From: Cellulomonas hominis | GTDB taxonomy: Bacteria; Actinomycetota; Actinomycetes; Actinomycetales; Cellulomonadaceae | Length of the DNA: 64,000 nt | Assembly (NCBI RefSeq): GCF_901521055.1 | Contig: NZ_CABEGA010000013.1 | Coordinates: forward strand, 1 to 64,000 | Direction: 5' to 3' | Shown here: piece by piece, positions 9,091 to 17,248 of the stretch | Layout: each line of letters starts with the position of its first letter | Position numbering within the stretch: position 1 is the stretch's first letter | Position numbers and translations under genes: made by a program | Notes under the pieces: model-generated | Told to the model about the DNA's origin: nothing | Databases searched by the model: none | The model's input: the letters and a program-made list of their open reading frames with translations, nothing else

Positions 9091-10420
9091 GATGTCCCCC
9101 TCGTGCCGGTGTCTCGGTGCCCGCGTGCTGGTGCGGCTGCTGCTGGTACGACGTGCTCGGCGGCGTCCTGCGGCCTCGGCGCCGGGCGACCAGGACGATC
9201 GCGACGACGGCCGCGACCACCAGGAGCGCACCGCCGGCGGCGGCGAGGACCGGGACCGCGGACGTCGCCGCGGCGTCGCTCTCGTCGTCTCCGGTGCCCC
9301 CCGCGGCGGTGTCCGGTGCGCTGCTCGCGGTCGGCCCGGGCTCGGCCGCCGCGGCCTCGATCTCCGCCACGCTCGGATGCGCGTCGGGGTCGTCGGACAG
9401 GAACGGGTTCTCGTCCGGGTAGGCGGTGGGGTCCACGGCGAGCATCTGCCGGACGTTGACGGCGCCGTAGCCCCAGGCGTCGTCGACGATCTGGGGCTCG
9501 TGCTCCTCGCCCCCGGCGTTGCGCACGAGCGACTGGAGGATCTGGTTCGCCGTGGCGTCCGGGTACGCCGACCAGACGAGCGCCAGGGCCCCGGACGTGA
9601 AGGCCGCCGCGTTGGACGAGCCCGTCGTCCGGCCGTAGTCGTCGTAGGTCGGGGAGATGACGCGGAAGTCTGCGCCCGGCGCCACGACGTCCACCCCGCC
9701 CAGCTTGGGGCTCGTCTCGTCCAGCTGGACGTCGGGGGTGAGCGTCCCCACGGAGACGACGCCGTTGAAGAAGGCCGGGGAGCCGTGCACGAACCCGCCG
9801 TCGTTGCCCCCGGAGGCGACGACGATGACGCCCTCGCGCAGCGCGTAGATCATCTCGTCCGCGGAGAACGGGTAGTCGCCGGACACGTTGACGATGTCCG
9901 CTCCGCTGGTGATCGCCTCGTGGAAGGCGGCGTTGTCGCCGCCGGGCCGCCCGGGCACCCCGTGGCAGGCGTCGACGTCCTGCGGTGCCAGGGCGAACAC
10001 CTCGACGGTGGCGTCCGGCGCGATGCCGCGGACGCCGGGCTTGCCGGCGGTGCCGGCGCCCGTGCCGAGGATGATCGACGCCATCGTGGTGCCGTGGTGG
10101 GCGCCCTCGTCGTCGCGGGCCGACGGCGCCGGCGCCCCGGCGCTGGGCGCGCAGTACGCGGGCTCGTTCATGAGGAGGTTCGTGCCGACCAGGTCGGGGG
10201 AGTCCGGGTTCACCGGGGTGTCGACGAGCGCGACGGTGATCCCCTCGCCCGTCGCCTGCTGGTGGAGCTGGTCCATGCCGGTGGCGGTGTAGTACCAGAG
10301 CCCGCCGTCGGACGGGTCGGCGCTCGTCGCCGACGCGGCACCGGCGGGCGCGAGCAGCAGCAGGGCGCCCAGAGCAGTGGCGGCGGTCCGGCGGGTGGTG
10401 CGGCGGAGCGGTGCCGTCAT
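9083..10420 (-). CDS. mycP: Mycosin-type subtilisin protease MycP (copy 1)
   Basis: Mycosins are membrane-anchored S8 proteases that stabilise and regulate ESX complexes. The 445-residue protein has a signal peptide (1-32), the catalytic triad Asp 67 (ALVDTPV), His 109 (AHHGTTM) and Ser 269 (TTGSSNAA), an oxyanion Asn 206 and a C-terminal membrane helix (about 392-415) followed by a basic tail. The motifs deviate from the usual DSG/DTG and GTS forms, but all three catalytic residues are present. Its ATG overlaps the upstream stop (ATGA) and its end overlaps the Gly-rich gene, so expression is coupled. The second mycosin at 14729 has more classical Asp and His motifs. Confidence 0.85.
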   Translation of the reverse strand: MTAPLRRTTRRTAATALGALLLLAPAGAASATSADPSDGGLWYYTATGMDQLHQQATGEGITVALVDTPVNPDSPDLVGTNLLMNEPAYCAPSAGAPAPSARDDEGAHHGTTMASIILGTGAGTAGKPGVRGIAPDATVEVFALAPQDVDACHGVPGRPGGDNAAFHEAITSGADIVNVSGDYPFSADEMIYALREGVIVVASGGNDGGFVHGSPAFFNGVVSVGTLTPDVQLDETSPKLGGVDVVAPGADFRVISPTYDDYGRTTGSSNAAAFTSGALALVWSAYPDATANQILQSLVRNAGGEEHEPQIVDDAWGYGAVNVRQMLAVDPTAYPDENPFLSDDPDAHPSVAEIEAAAAEPGPTASSAPDTAAGGTGDDESDAAATSAVPVLAAAGGALLVVAAVVAIVLVARRRGRRTPPSTSYQQQPHQHAGTETPARGGHHG

Positions 10421-10797
10421 GAGATGGACTGCATCTGCGGCCCGCGGTTGCTCGAGACGGGGACGCCCCGGTCGAGCCGCGCGGCGATCGCCTGCAGGCC
10501 CTCCTGCACGGTGGCGTCCTGCTCCTGCATCGTGCGGGCGCTCTCCGACAGCGCCGTGCGGCTGCTGTCGAGGGCCTCCTCGATCGCGGAGATCCAGGTC
10601 TCGGCCTTGACGAGCCTGTCGCGGTACGACGTCGCGAACTCCTGGACGCTGGGGATGTCCGGCCAGGTGCCGGGCGAGTCGTTCTCGGCCATCGCCGCGA
10701 TGCGGGCGCGCAGCGCGCGGACCCCGGTGAGCAGCGTGAGCAGCTTGTCCGCGCTCAGCGCGAGCTCGCTGTAGTCGTACCCGACGTCGCCTGCCAC
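10417..10797 (-). CDS. Small helical WXG100-like protein of the type VII operon
   Basis: This 126-residue protein is entirely helical in character, with no signal peptide or membrane segment. It lacks a classical W-x-G turn; the nearest element is a TWPDIPS segment near residue 45. Length, helix content and position between the WXG100 pair and the mycosin suggest an ESAT-6-like partner or chaperone, but I do not recognise the family. The GTG at 10797 has GGAGGAC just upstream. Its stop overlaps the mycosin start by four bases. Confidence 0.6.
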   Translation of the reverse strand: MAGDVGYDYSELALSADKLLTLLTGVRALRARIAAMAENDSPGTWPDIPSVQEFATSYRDRLVKAETWISAIEEALDSSRTALSESARTMQEQDATVQEGLQAIAARLDRGVPVSSNRGPQMQSIS

Positions 10798-10845
10798 GTC
10801 CGTCCTCCGCTGTCGTCCCGTGCGCCGCCCCCTGCGGCGCCAGTA

Positions 10846-10893
10846 CCGCGCGGTCGCGCCCTGCCGTCGGTGACGGCGGTCGCGACCGCGCGG
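10846..10893 (-). terminator. Intra-operon hairpin between the esx pair and downstream genes
   Basis: Perfect 13-bp arms (10846-10858 and 10881-10893) enclose a second 6-bp stem (10863-10868 with 10872-10877). It lies in the 141-base gap after the second WXG100 gene. It can act as a partial terminator or an RNA-stability element, raising WXG100 mRNA relative to the mycosin and Gly-rich genes. Confidence 0.55.
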
Positions 10894-10938
10894 GTCGTGC
10901 TGGGTGGCGTCACGCGGTGGGCGCGACGCCGAGGTGGT

Positions 10939-11223
10939 TCACCAGCGGGCGGCGTTGGCCCGCTCGGTGGACTGGTACTCCTCGCCGGACGTCGAGACCG
11001 CACGGCCGACGTCGTTGAGCAGCGCCTTCATGTCGGTCAGCGCCGCCTCCCACTTGGCCTTGGCGGCCGTGTAGGCGGTGGAGGCCTCACCGGACCAGTT
11101 GGCCCGGAGCGGCTGCAGCGAGCGGTCGAGGTCCGCGAGGCGGGACTCGATGTTGCTGGCGCTGGACTGGATGTCGGCAGCGGCGGTCGACAGACCCCCG
11201 AAGTTGACCTTGAGGTCGCTCAT
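10939..11223 (-). CDS. WXG100 family protein (EsxA/ESAT-6-like)
   Basis: A 94-residue helical hairpin with the W-x-G turn at residues 43-45 (NWSGEAS), of the canonical WXG100 size. WXG100 proteins are secreted by type VII systems as dimers. It ends in Trp and lacks an obvious YxxxD/E export tail: Tyr 83 is followed by QSTE, which is only a partial match. The ATG at 11223 has GGGAGAGGAC upstream. It lies 18 bases after the other WXG100 gene, and the two probably form a heterodimer. Confidence 0.9.
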   Translation of the reverse strand: MSDLKVNFGGLSTAAADIQSSASNIESRLADLDRSLQPLRANWSGEASTAYTAAKAKWEAALTDMKALLNDVGRAVSTSGEEYQSTERANAARW

Positions 11224-11241
11224 CGTCTCGTCCTCTCCCGA

Positions 11242-11553
11242 TCAGCCCAGCCGGCCCTGGAGGCGGCTGAAGGTGGACTGCTGGCTCTCGTCGGACGCGG
11301 TGTACGTCGACTGCGAGGTGAGCAGGTTGGACTCGAACTCGTTGAGCGCGGACACGATCTTGTTCGCGTCGTCGCGCCAGCGGGCCATCAGGGCGTTGAA
11401 CGCCACGGCGCCCTGGCCCTGCCAGTGCGACCCGATGCCGGACAGCTTGCCCTCGAGAGCGCTCAGCTCGCGCTGCAGCTCCCCACGACTCTGGGCAACC
11501 GCGTCGGCGCCCTGCTTGAGCGCGCCGTCTGCTGCGGAGACCTCTGCTGCCAT
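11242..11553 (-). CDS. WXG100 family protein (EsxB/CFP-10-like)
   Basis: A 103-residue helical hairpin with W-x-G as HWQGQGA (about residues 44-46). It is the first gene of the minus-strand operon that continues through the second WXG100 protein, a small helical protein, a mycosin and the Gly-rich protein. A strong GGGGGAGG ribosome site precedes the ATG at 11553. A C-terminal Tyr (STYTASD, about residue 83) may belong to the YxxxD/E type VII export signal. It probably pairs with the adjacent WXG100 protein. Confidence 0.9.
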   Translation of the reverse strand: MAAEVSAADGALKQGADAVAQSRGELQRELSALEGKLSGIGSHWQGQGAVAFNALMARWRDDANKIVSALNEFESNLLTSQSTYTASDESQQSTFSRLQGRLG

Positions 11554-11633
11554 GTCACCTCCCCCTACACGGCCCCGTGGGCCTGCCTGACGTACGCCCC
11601 GTCGGCGCCGCCTGTGCCCGAGCTCACGTGACC

Positions 11634-11666
11634 CGGAACCGCTCGAAGGCTAACTCACAGGTTCCG
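11634..11666. promoter_or_regulatory. Inverted repeat in the divergent esx/eccD promoter region
   Basis: CGGAACC (11634-11640) and GGTTCCG (11660-11666) are perfect inverted 7-mers separated by 19 bases, about 80 bases upstream of the WXG100 start. They may be an operator or a weak hairpin; no regulator is identified. The remainder of the 404-base gap 11554-11957 holds no gene I can support, only the promoter area for both operons. Confidence 0.3.
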
Positions 11667-11915
11667 AGCGCGACAGGCGAGGTCAGGGAGCCTGTGGACG
11701 ACCACGCTGACCGGTGTCACGGTTCACCCGATCGGCCCACGTGCGCCTGGGTGATTCGTCAGGTATCGGACGGTTTGCGTTCACCGGGCGCGTCCCGGTC
11801 GGGGGACACGGCCGCGCGGGTGACGCCGGGCCTCGAGCCCGAGACGACCCCCGGACGACCCCCCGGACGGCCGCCCGCCGGCGGTGGCGGCGCGTGCGCG
11901 GGCTCGCCCCGTCGC

Positions 11916-11921
11916 TATGCT
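11916..11921 (+). promoter_or_regulatory. Candidate -10 box of the eccD-eccB-mycP operon
   Basis: TATGCT sits 36 bases before the eccD ATG, a good distance for a short leader. No convincing -35 element is visible, which is common in actinobacteria. Weak evidence. Confidence 0.3.
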
Positions 11922-11957
11922 GACCGCCGACCTGCCCAGGGACTACCAGGGGACCCC

Positions 11958-13307
11958 ATGACAGACGCACCCACCTCCACGACGTCCGTCGGGACGCTCG
12001 TGCGGGTGTCGGTGACCGCAGGGGAGCGCCGGATCGACCTCGGCATCCCGGGTGCCGTCCCGATGGCCGAGGTCGTCCCGGGTCTGGCCCGCGCGCTCGG
12101 GCTGCTGGACGCCACCACCGCGCACGGGGGCTACCGGCTCGTGCGCGCGGACGGCACCCCGCTCGACTCCGCCCGCAGCCTGCTCGCCGAGGGGGTCGAG
12201 GACGGCGCCGTCCTCACCCTGGAGTCGGGGGCCCGGCGCGAGGCCGAGCGGATCTACGACGACGTGGTCGAGGCCGTGGCGGACGCGGTCGAGGGCCAGT
12301 ACGCCCCGTGGACGCCGCGCGACTCCGCGCTGAGCGCCGCGTGGGCCGCCGGGGCGCTGCTGCTCGCCGGCGCCGCGCTGCTGCTCGGGGCGGACCGGAC
12401 GTCGCTGGTCCCGCCCGTGGTGGCGGCGCTGGCCTCGGTGCTGTCGCTGGTCGCCGGCGCGGTCGTCGGACGCGTGGGTACGGAGCCGGCCGCCGGTCGC
12501 GTCCTCGTGCTCGTCGCCCCGGTGCTCGCGGGCGTCGCGGGCCTCACCGCCACCGACGCCGCGCCGTCGTGGGGCTGGCCCGCCGCGCTGGCCGGGACGG
12601 GCGTCCTCGTGGCGGGGCTGCTGGGCATGCCGGCCCTGGTCGACCGGCGGGAGCTGAGCGCCGCGCCGCTCGCCGGCGGCCTGGCCGTCGCCGTGGCCGG
12701 CACCGCGATCGCCCTGACGGGCGCGCGCCCCGGCGAGGTTCTCGCGGTGGTCGTCGCCGCGGTCGCGACCGCCAGCATCGGCGTGCCCTGGCTCGCGCTG
12801 TCCAGCACGCCGCTGCGCGTGGTCTCGCCGCGCTCCGACGCCGAGATCCTGGCGGACCCGCCCGCGGTGCAGTCGGCACGGGTCCGTGCGCAGCTCGCGG
12901 CGGGCCACCGCGTCCAGGTGTCCCTCCGCGTCGCGATCGGTGCGCTGGCGCTGGCCGCGACGCCCGCCGTCGTGGCCACCGGCCTCGCCGGCACGGCGCT
13001 CCTGGTGCTCGCGTCCGTCGGGCTGCTGCTCGCGACCCGGCAGACGTACTCCCGGCTCGACGTGCTGCTGACGGTGAGCGTCTCGGTCGCGCTGCTGACG
13101 GTCGTCGCGGTCGTCGCCGCCGCGCAGCACCCGTCGTGGCGGCCGGTGCTCGTGGTGCTGGCCGGCGGGGCGGCCGCCGTGGTCGTGGGCCTCGGGCTCG
13201 TCGCGCCGCGCCGCCGGGTCGGGCTGGCGCGCGTCGGCGACTTCCTCGAGATCGCGTGCCTGGCGCTGCTGCTGCCGCTGGGTGTCACCGCGGCGGGCCT
13301 GGTCTGA
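11958..13307 (+). CDS. eccD: Type VII secretion membrane protein EccD (copy 2)
   Basis: The 449-residue protein starts with a YukD-like ubiquitin fold (about 10-85, with the GYRLVRADGTPL segment). About eleven hydrophobic helices follow, interrupted by one polar loop (about 280-315). EccD is the channel-forming core of the ESX membrane complex. The ATG at 11958 has a weak CAGGGGACC ribosome site. It leads a plus-strand operon with eccB three bases downstream and a mycosin overlapping eccB. It is a paralogue of, but not a close duplicate of, the eccD-like gene at 4505. Confidence 0.85.
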   Translation: MTDAPTSTTSVGTLVRVSVTAGERRIDLGIPGAVPMAEVVPGLARALGLLDATTAHGGYRLVRADGTPLDSARSLLAEGVEDGAVLTLESGARREAERIYDDVVEAVADAVEGQYAPWTPRDSALSAAWAAGALLLAGAALLLGADRTSLVPPVVAALASVLSLVAGAVVGRVGTEPAAGRVLVLVAPVLAGVAGLTATDAAPSWGWPAALAGTGVLVAGLLGMPALVDRRELSAAPLAGGLAVAVAGTAIALTGARPGEVLAVVVAAVATASIGVPWLALSSTPLRVVSPRSDAEILADPPAVQSARVRAQLAAGHRVQVSLRVAIGALALAATPAVVATGLAGTALLVLASVGLLLATRQTYSRLDVLLTVSVSVALLTVVAVVAAAQHPSWRPVLVVLAGGAAAVVVGLGLVAPRRRVGLARVGDFLEIACLALLLPLGVTAAGLV

Positions 13308-13310
13308 CCC

Positions 13311-14732
13311 GTGGCGTCCAAGCGCGACCTCGTCGAGGCGCAGTCCTACAGCCGGCGGCGCCTGCTCACCGCCTTCACCAGCGGCGCCCCGGGCGGCCGG
13401 GAGCTCGAGCCGACCAAGCCGCTGCGCGGGGTCGTCGCGGGGGTGTCGCTCTCGGTGCTCCTGGTGCTCGGCAGCCTCGGCTTCGGGCTGCTGAGCCCGA
13501 CGCTCCCGGACGGCTGGGACGACCAGTCGCTCGTGATCGTCGAGGGCGACGGCAGCCGGTACGTCGGCATCCAGGGCACGCTGCACCCGGTGCTCAACGT
13601 GACGAGCGCCCGGCTGGTCCTGGACTCCGCGTCGTTCCACGTGGTCGACGTCAGCGAGGACGACATCACCGACGCCCCGCGCGGCGCGACCATCGGCATC
13701 CCCGGGGCCCCGGACGAGCTCCCGCTCGCGAGCCGGCTCACGGCGACCGGCTGGCGGGCGTGCGTCGCCGCGGGCGGCGGGACCGCTCTCGACCTCGACC
13801 CCGACGCGCCGGCACCGGCCGCGAGCGCGGAGGCCGGTGCCCTCGTCGAGGTCGCGGACACGCTCTACCTGGTCGCCGGCGGCACCCGGCACCGGATCCC
13901 GCCCGCCGACGAGGCCGCCGTCCTGCGCGCGCTCGGGCTGGACACCGCCGAACCGGTGGCCGCGGGCGCCGACTGGCTGAACCTCGTCCCGACCGGGTCC
14001 GACCTGGAGCCGCTGACGGTCGCCGACGCCGGGTCGTCGGCCCTGCCGGCCGGTGGCCTGCCGGTCGACACCCGCGTCGGCACGCTGGTCGAGGTGTCCG
14101 GCGTCGGCGACGGCGCCCGCCGCTACGTGGTCGACGCGGCCGGCGAGCTCGCGCCGCTGTCGGAGCTGGCGTACCCGCTCTACCTGCTCGGCGCCGGCGA
14201 CCTCGCGGCCGAGCCGCTGCGGGTCACGTCCGCGGAGATCGCCGCGGTGCGCACCTCCGCCACGCCGGTCGCGCCCGCCGACCTGCCGGAGGCCGTGCCG
14301 ACGCTCGCCGGCGCGGGCCAGACGGTCTGCCTGTCGCTGTCGACCGGGGACGCCGCGGGCGTTCAGCTGGTCGTGCGGGACGGCGCGGCCCCCGAGCCTG
14401 GCGTCCGCGTGGCCCCGGGCTCCGGCGCCCTCGTCCGCGCCCAGTCCGCCGAGGGCGCCGCGGCGAGCGTCCGGCTGGTCGACGGCTCCGGGCGGGCCTA
14501 CCCGGTCCCGGACGCGAGCGACGAGGTGCTGGCACGTCTCGGCTACGCGGCGGGCGACGTCACGCGCGTCCCGCCCGCCTGGGCCGAGCTGCTGCCCACC
14601 GGCCCGGCGCTGACCGTCGAGGCGGCGGCCACCGAGGTCTCGGGCGGCACCGCGGCGGACAGCGCGACGGGCAGCGCGACGGGCAGCGCGGCGCGCCGCA
14701 CGCCGGAGCCCACGGCCACCGGCGCGCCGTGA
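13311..14732 (+). CDS. eccB: Type VII secretion protein EccB
   Basis: EccB is a single-span ESX core protein with a large extracytoplasmic domain. The 473-residue sequence opens with the family hallmark (ASKRDLVEAQSYSRRRLLTA), followed by one membrane helix (about 40-62) and repeated beta-rich segments. Two Cys in the exported domain (WRACVAAG and QTVCLSL) could form the disulfide known in this family. The tail is Thr/Ser/Ala-rich. GTG start three bases after eccD with no ribosome site of its own, so translation is probably coupled. Its stop overlaps the next start (GTGA). Confidence 0.93.
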   Translation: MASKRDLVEAQSYSRRRLLTAFTSGAPGGRELEPTKPLRGVVAGVSLSVLLVLGSLGFGLLSPTLPDGWDDQSLVIVEGDGSRYVGIQGTLHPVLNVTSARLVLDSASFHVVDVSEDDITDAPRGATIGIPGAPDELPLASRLTATGWRACVAAGGGTALDLDPDAPAPAASAEAGALVEVADTLYLVAGGTRHRIPPADEAAVLRALGLDTAEPVAAGADWLNLVPTGSDLEPLTVADAGSSALPAGGLPVDTRVGTLVEVSGVGDGARRYVVDAAGELAPLSELAYPLYLLGAGDLAAEPLRVTSAEIAAVRTSATPVAPADLPEAVPTLAGAGQTVCLSLSTGDAAGVQLVVRDGAAPEPGVRVAPGSGALVRAQSAEGAAASVRLVDGSGRAYPVPDASDEVLARLGYAAGDVTRVPPAWAELLPTGPALTVEAAATEVSGGTAADSATGSATGSAARRTPEPTATGAP

Positions 14733-16009
14733 CCGCGACGTCCGGGCCGCGCACCGCCTCCGTGCGCCGTCTCGCGCTCGCCGGCGTCGCCGCCGCGCTC
14801 CTCCTGCCGGGCGGGTCCACGGCCGCCGCGGCCGCCGCGGCGTCGCCGACCGCCGCGCGCCCCGCCGCGACCGCCGGCGAGCAGTGCACGCAGGAGAAGG
14901 TCCAGTACGTGCAGGAGGCACCGCCCGCGCTGACGCGGCTCGCCGCCGAGCGGGCCTGGACGACCGCGACCGGCGCCGGCGTGCTCGTCGCGGTCGTCGA
15001 CTCCGGGGTGGACGCCCGCAACACGCACCTGACCGACGCGGTGCTGCCGGGCGTCGACCTGGTGGGCGTGGCGGGCGACCCCACCGGCCGCACCGACACC
15101 GCCGGGCACGGCACCGCCGTCGCCGGTCAGATCGCCGCCCGGCCGTACCCGGACTCCGGGGTGGTCGGGCTCGCGCCGGACGCCACGATCCTGCCCGTCC
15201 GCGTCTACTACTCCGACGACGACCAGGGCCGCGAGGCCGGCGTCGCCCCCGACGCCACGCGCATCGCCGCAGGCATCGACGCCGCGGTGGGTGCCGGGGC
15301 GCGCGTCGTGAACGTCTCGATGAGCACGCCGAACGACACGCCCGTCCTGCGGGAGGCGGTGCAGCGGGCGACGGCGGCCGGGGCGCTCGTCGTCGCCAGC
15401 GCCGGCAACCGGACGACCAGCAGCGACGAGACCGACGGCCCGCGGTACCCGGCCGCGTACGACGGCGTCCTCGCGGTGACGGCCGTCGACGTGGACGACA
15501 ACCCGTCCGCGGACGCGATCCACGGCGCGCACGTCGACGTCGCCGCCCCCGGCACGAACGTCCTCACCACGTTCCACGCGGCCGGCGACTGCATGCTGTC
15601 CGGCGAGGGGGAGTCCACCAGCTTCGCGACCGCCTACGTCAGCGCCGCCGCGGCCTTGCTCGCGGAGCGGTTCAGCGAGGAGACGCCCGCGCAGTGGGCG
15701 TACCGGCTGCAGGTCACCGCCGCGCGCGACCAGCCCGCGCAGCGCGACGACCTGGTGGGCTGGGGCGTGGTCCGGCCCGACGAGGCGCTGGCGTTCGTCG
15801 ACGACGGCACCGCGCCCGGCCCCCCGAGCCCCGTGCACGCCGCCGCGGCGGGCGAGGTCGCGGACGCCCGGACGCTGGACCTCACCCCGCGGCCCGACCC
15901 GCTCGCCGACGCCCGGGAGCGCGCGGTGTGGTGGGGGATCGGCGGCACGACGCTCGTGCTGCTGACGGCGCTCGGCGCGCGGCTCGCGGGACGGCGCCGG
16001 CGCGGCTGA
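14729..16009 (+). CDS. mycP: Mycosin-type subtilisin protease MycP (copy 2)
   Basis: A 426-residue S8 protease with a signal peptide (about 1-38), Asp 91 (VVDSGVD), His 127 (TAGHGTA), Ser 298 (ESTSFATAYVS) and a C-terminal membrane helix (about 400-420) with a basic end. The usual GTS around the serine is STS here. Cys 53 and Cys 288 may form the disulfide that ties the N-terminal extension to the catalytic domain. It is the third gene of the eccD-eccB-mycP operon and is probably the core ESX mycosin, leaving the copy at 9083 as an accessory one (inference). Confidence 0.88.
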   Translation: MTATSGPRTASVRRLALAGVAAALLLPGGSTAAAAAAASPTAARPAATAGEQCTQEKVQYVQEAPPALTRLAAERAWTTATGAGVLVAVVDSGVDARNTHLTDAVLPGVDLVGVAGDPTGRTDTAGHGTAVAGQIAARPYPDSGVVGLAPDATILPVRVYYSDDDQGREAGVAPDATRIAAGIDAAVGAGARVVNVSMSTPNDTPVLREAVQRATAAGALVVASAGNRTTSSDETDGPRYPAAYDGVLAVTAVDVDDNPSADAIHGAHVDVAAPGTNVLTTFHAAGDCMLSGEGESTSFATAYVSAAAALLAERFSEETPAQWAYRLQVTAARDQPAQRDDLVGWGVVRPDEALAFVDDGTAPGPPSPVHAAAAGEVADARTLDLTPRPDPLADARERAVWWGIGGTTLVLLTALGARLAGRRRRG

Positions 16010-16012
16010 CGG

Positions 16013-16027
16013 CACCCCGGCGGGGTG
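16013..16027. terminator. Short hairpin between convergent mycP and rarD
   Basis: CACCCC and GGGGTG flank a 3-base loop in the 21-base gap between two convergent genes. It is short but correctly placed. Confidence 0.35.
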
Positions 16028-16030
16028 GCC

Positions 16031-17038
16031 CTAGGCGGCCGCGGCCTCCCGCGCGGCGGCCCGCAGCCGCTGCGCCCGGTTGTTCCGGAGCCCGTCGACC
16101 GTCAGCAGCACCAGCGCGACCCACACGAGCCCGAAGCCCCACCAGCGCGCGGGCGGCATCGTCTCGTGCAGCACCAGCACCCCGATCGCGAACTGCAGCA
16201 CCGGCGCCAGGTACTGCAGCATCCCGACGACGCTCAGCGGCAGGCGGCGCGCGGCCTCCCCGAACAGCAGGAGCGGCAGGGCGGTCGCGACGCCCGTGCC
16301 GGCCAGCGCCAGCGCGTGCCAGCCCCCGCCGCCGGTGAACGTGCCGTCGCCGGTGCCCTGCAGCCAGATCAGGTACACCGCGGAGACGGGGGCGAGCACC
16401 AGGGTCTCCGCGGCGAGCCCCGGCGCGGCGGCGACGCTGCGGCCGACGCGGTTCTTCAGCAGCCCGTACACGCCGAACGACCCCGCGAGGGTGAGCGCGA
16501 CCCAGGGCAGAGTGCCGAGGCCGACGGTGATCACCACCACCGCCAGCACGCCGAAGCCGAGCGCGACCCACTGCAGCCGCCGCAGGCGCTCCCGCAGCAC
16601 GACGACCGCGAGCGCGACCGTGACCAGCGGGTTGATGAAGTACCCGAGCGCGGCGTCGACCACGTGGCCGCCGAGCGCGGCGAACACGAACGTCAGCCAG
16701 TTCACGGCGAGCAGCACGGCGGCGGTCGCGATGAGGCCCATCGTCCGGCGGGTGCGCAGCACCGTGGCGAACGCGCGCCAGGTCCGGGTCACGCTGAGCA
16801 CGACCGCGCAGAAGATCAGCGACCACAGCACCCGGTGCGCGACGACCTCGACCGCGCCGGAGGGCTTCAGCAGCTCGAAGTACAGCGGCAGGACGCCCCA
16901 CAGCAGGTACGCGCCCAGGCCGGCGGCGAGGCCGCGGGGGTCGAGGGCGGGCGGGTCCACGGGCCCGGTGCCCGGGCTCCGGGGCGCGACGACGGGGCCG
17001 GTGCCCGTGCGCGGGCTCGTCGGGGACGGGGTGCTCAC
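16031..17038 (-). CDS. rarD: EamA/RarD family transporter
   Basis: The 335-residue protein has a Pro-rich start and about ten membrane helices in two EamA repeats. The opening of repeat 1 (YLLWGVLPLYFELL) and the segment VEVVAHRVLWSL are characteristic of RarD proteins. RarD members are drug/metabolite-superfamily permeases of uncertain substrate. The GTG at 17038 has only a weak ribosome site, so the real start may lie within the polar first 35 residues. It is monocistronic and convergent with the type VII operon. Confidence 0.88.
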   Translation of the reverse strand: MSTPSPTSPRTGTGPVVAPRSPGTGPVDPPALDPRGLAAGLGAYLLWGVLPLYFELLKPSGAVEVVAHRVLWSLIFCAVVLSVTRTWRAFATVLRTRRTMGLIATAAVLLAVNWLTFVFAALGGHVVDAALGYFINPLVTVALAVVVLRERLRRLQWVALGFGVLAVVVITVGLGTLPWVALTLAGSFGVYGLLKNRVGRSVAAAPGLAAETLVLAPVSAVYLIWLQGTGDGTFTGGGGWHALALAGTGVATALPLLLFGEAARRLPLSVVGMLQYLAPVLQFAIGVLVLHETMPPARWWGFGLVWVALVLLTVDGLRNNRAQRLRAAAREAAAA

Positions 17039-17119
17039 TCCCCGACGCTAGCCCGGTCGCGGCGGCCCTCCGGGCACCCGCCCGGGGCGCGGACGCCGAA
17101 CGGCGGGACTTCGTCGCCC

Positions 17120-17147
17120 TTCGGCAGGACTTAGGTCGTCCTACACT
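17120..17147 (+). promoter_or_regulatory. Candidate fprA promoter with a partial DtxR-like box
   Basis: TTCGGC (17120-17125), a 16-base spacer and TACACT (17142-17147) form a plausible promoter. The -10 overlaps TTAGGTCGTCCTA, whose left half equals the DtxR/IdeR half-site TTAGGT, while the right half matches poorly. The leader to the GTG is about 95 bases. Confidence 0.35.
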
Positions 17148-17248
17148 GGGGCCCCACCCTGCGTGCTGCGCCGGGCGCCGGCCGTGACGTCCTCCCGGAC
17201 GCCGCCGGAGCCGGGCCCCGCCGGGACCTCCACACGGAAGGCACCTGC

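Noticed and set aside
11943..14921. Long minus-strand open frame opposite eccD and eccB
   Set aside because: Shadow of the real genes; repetitive Arg/Gly/Asp composition without domains.
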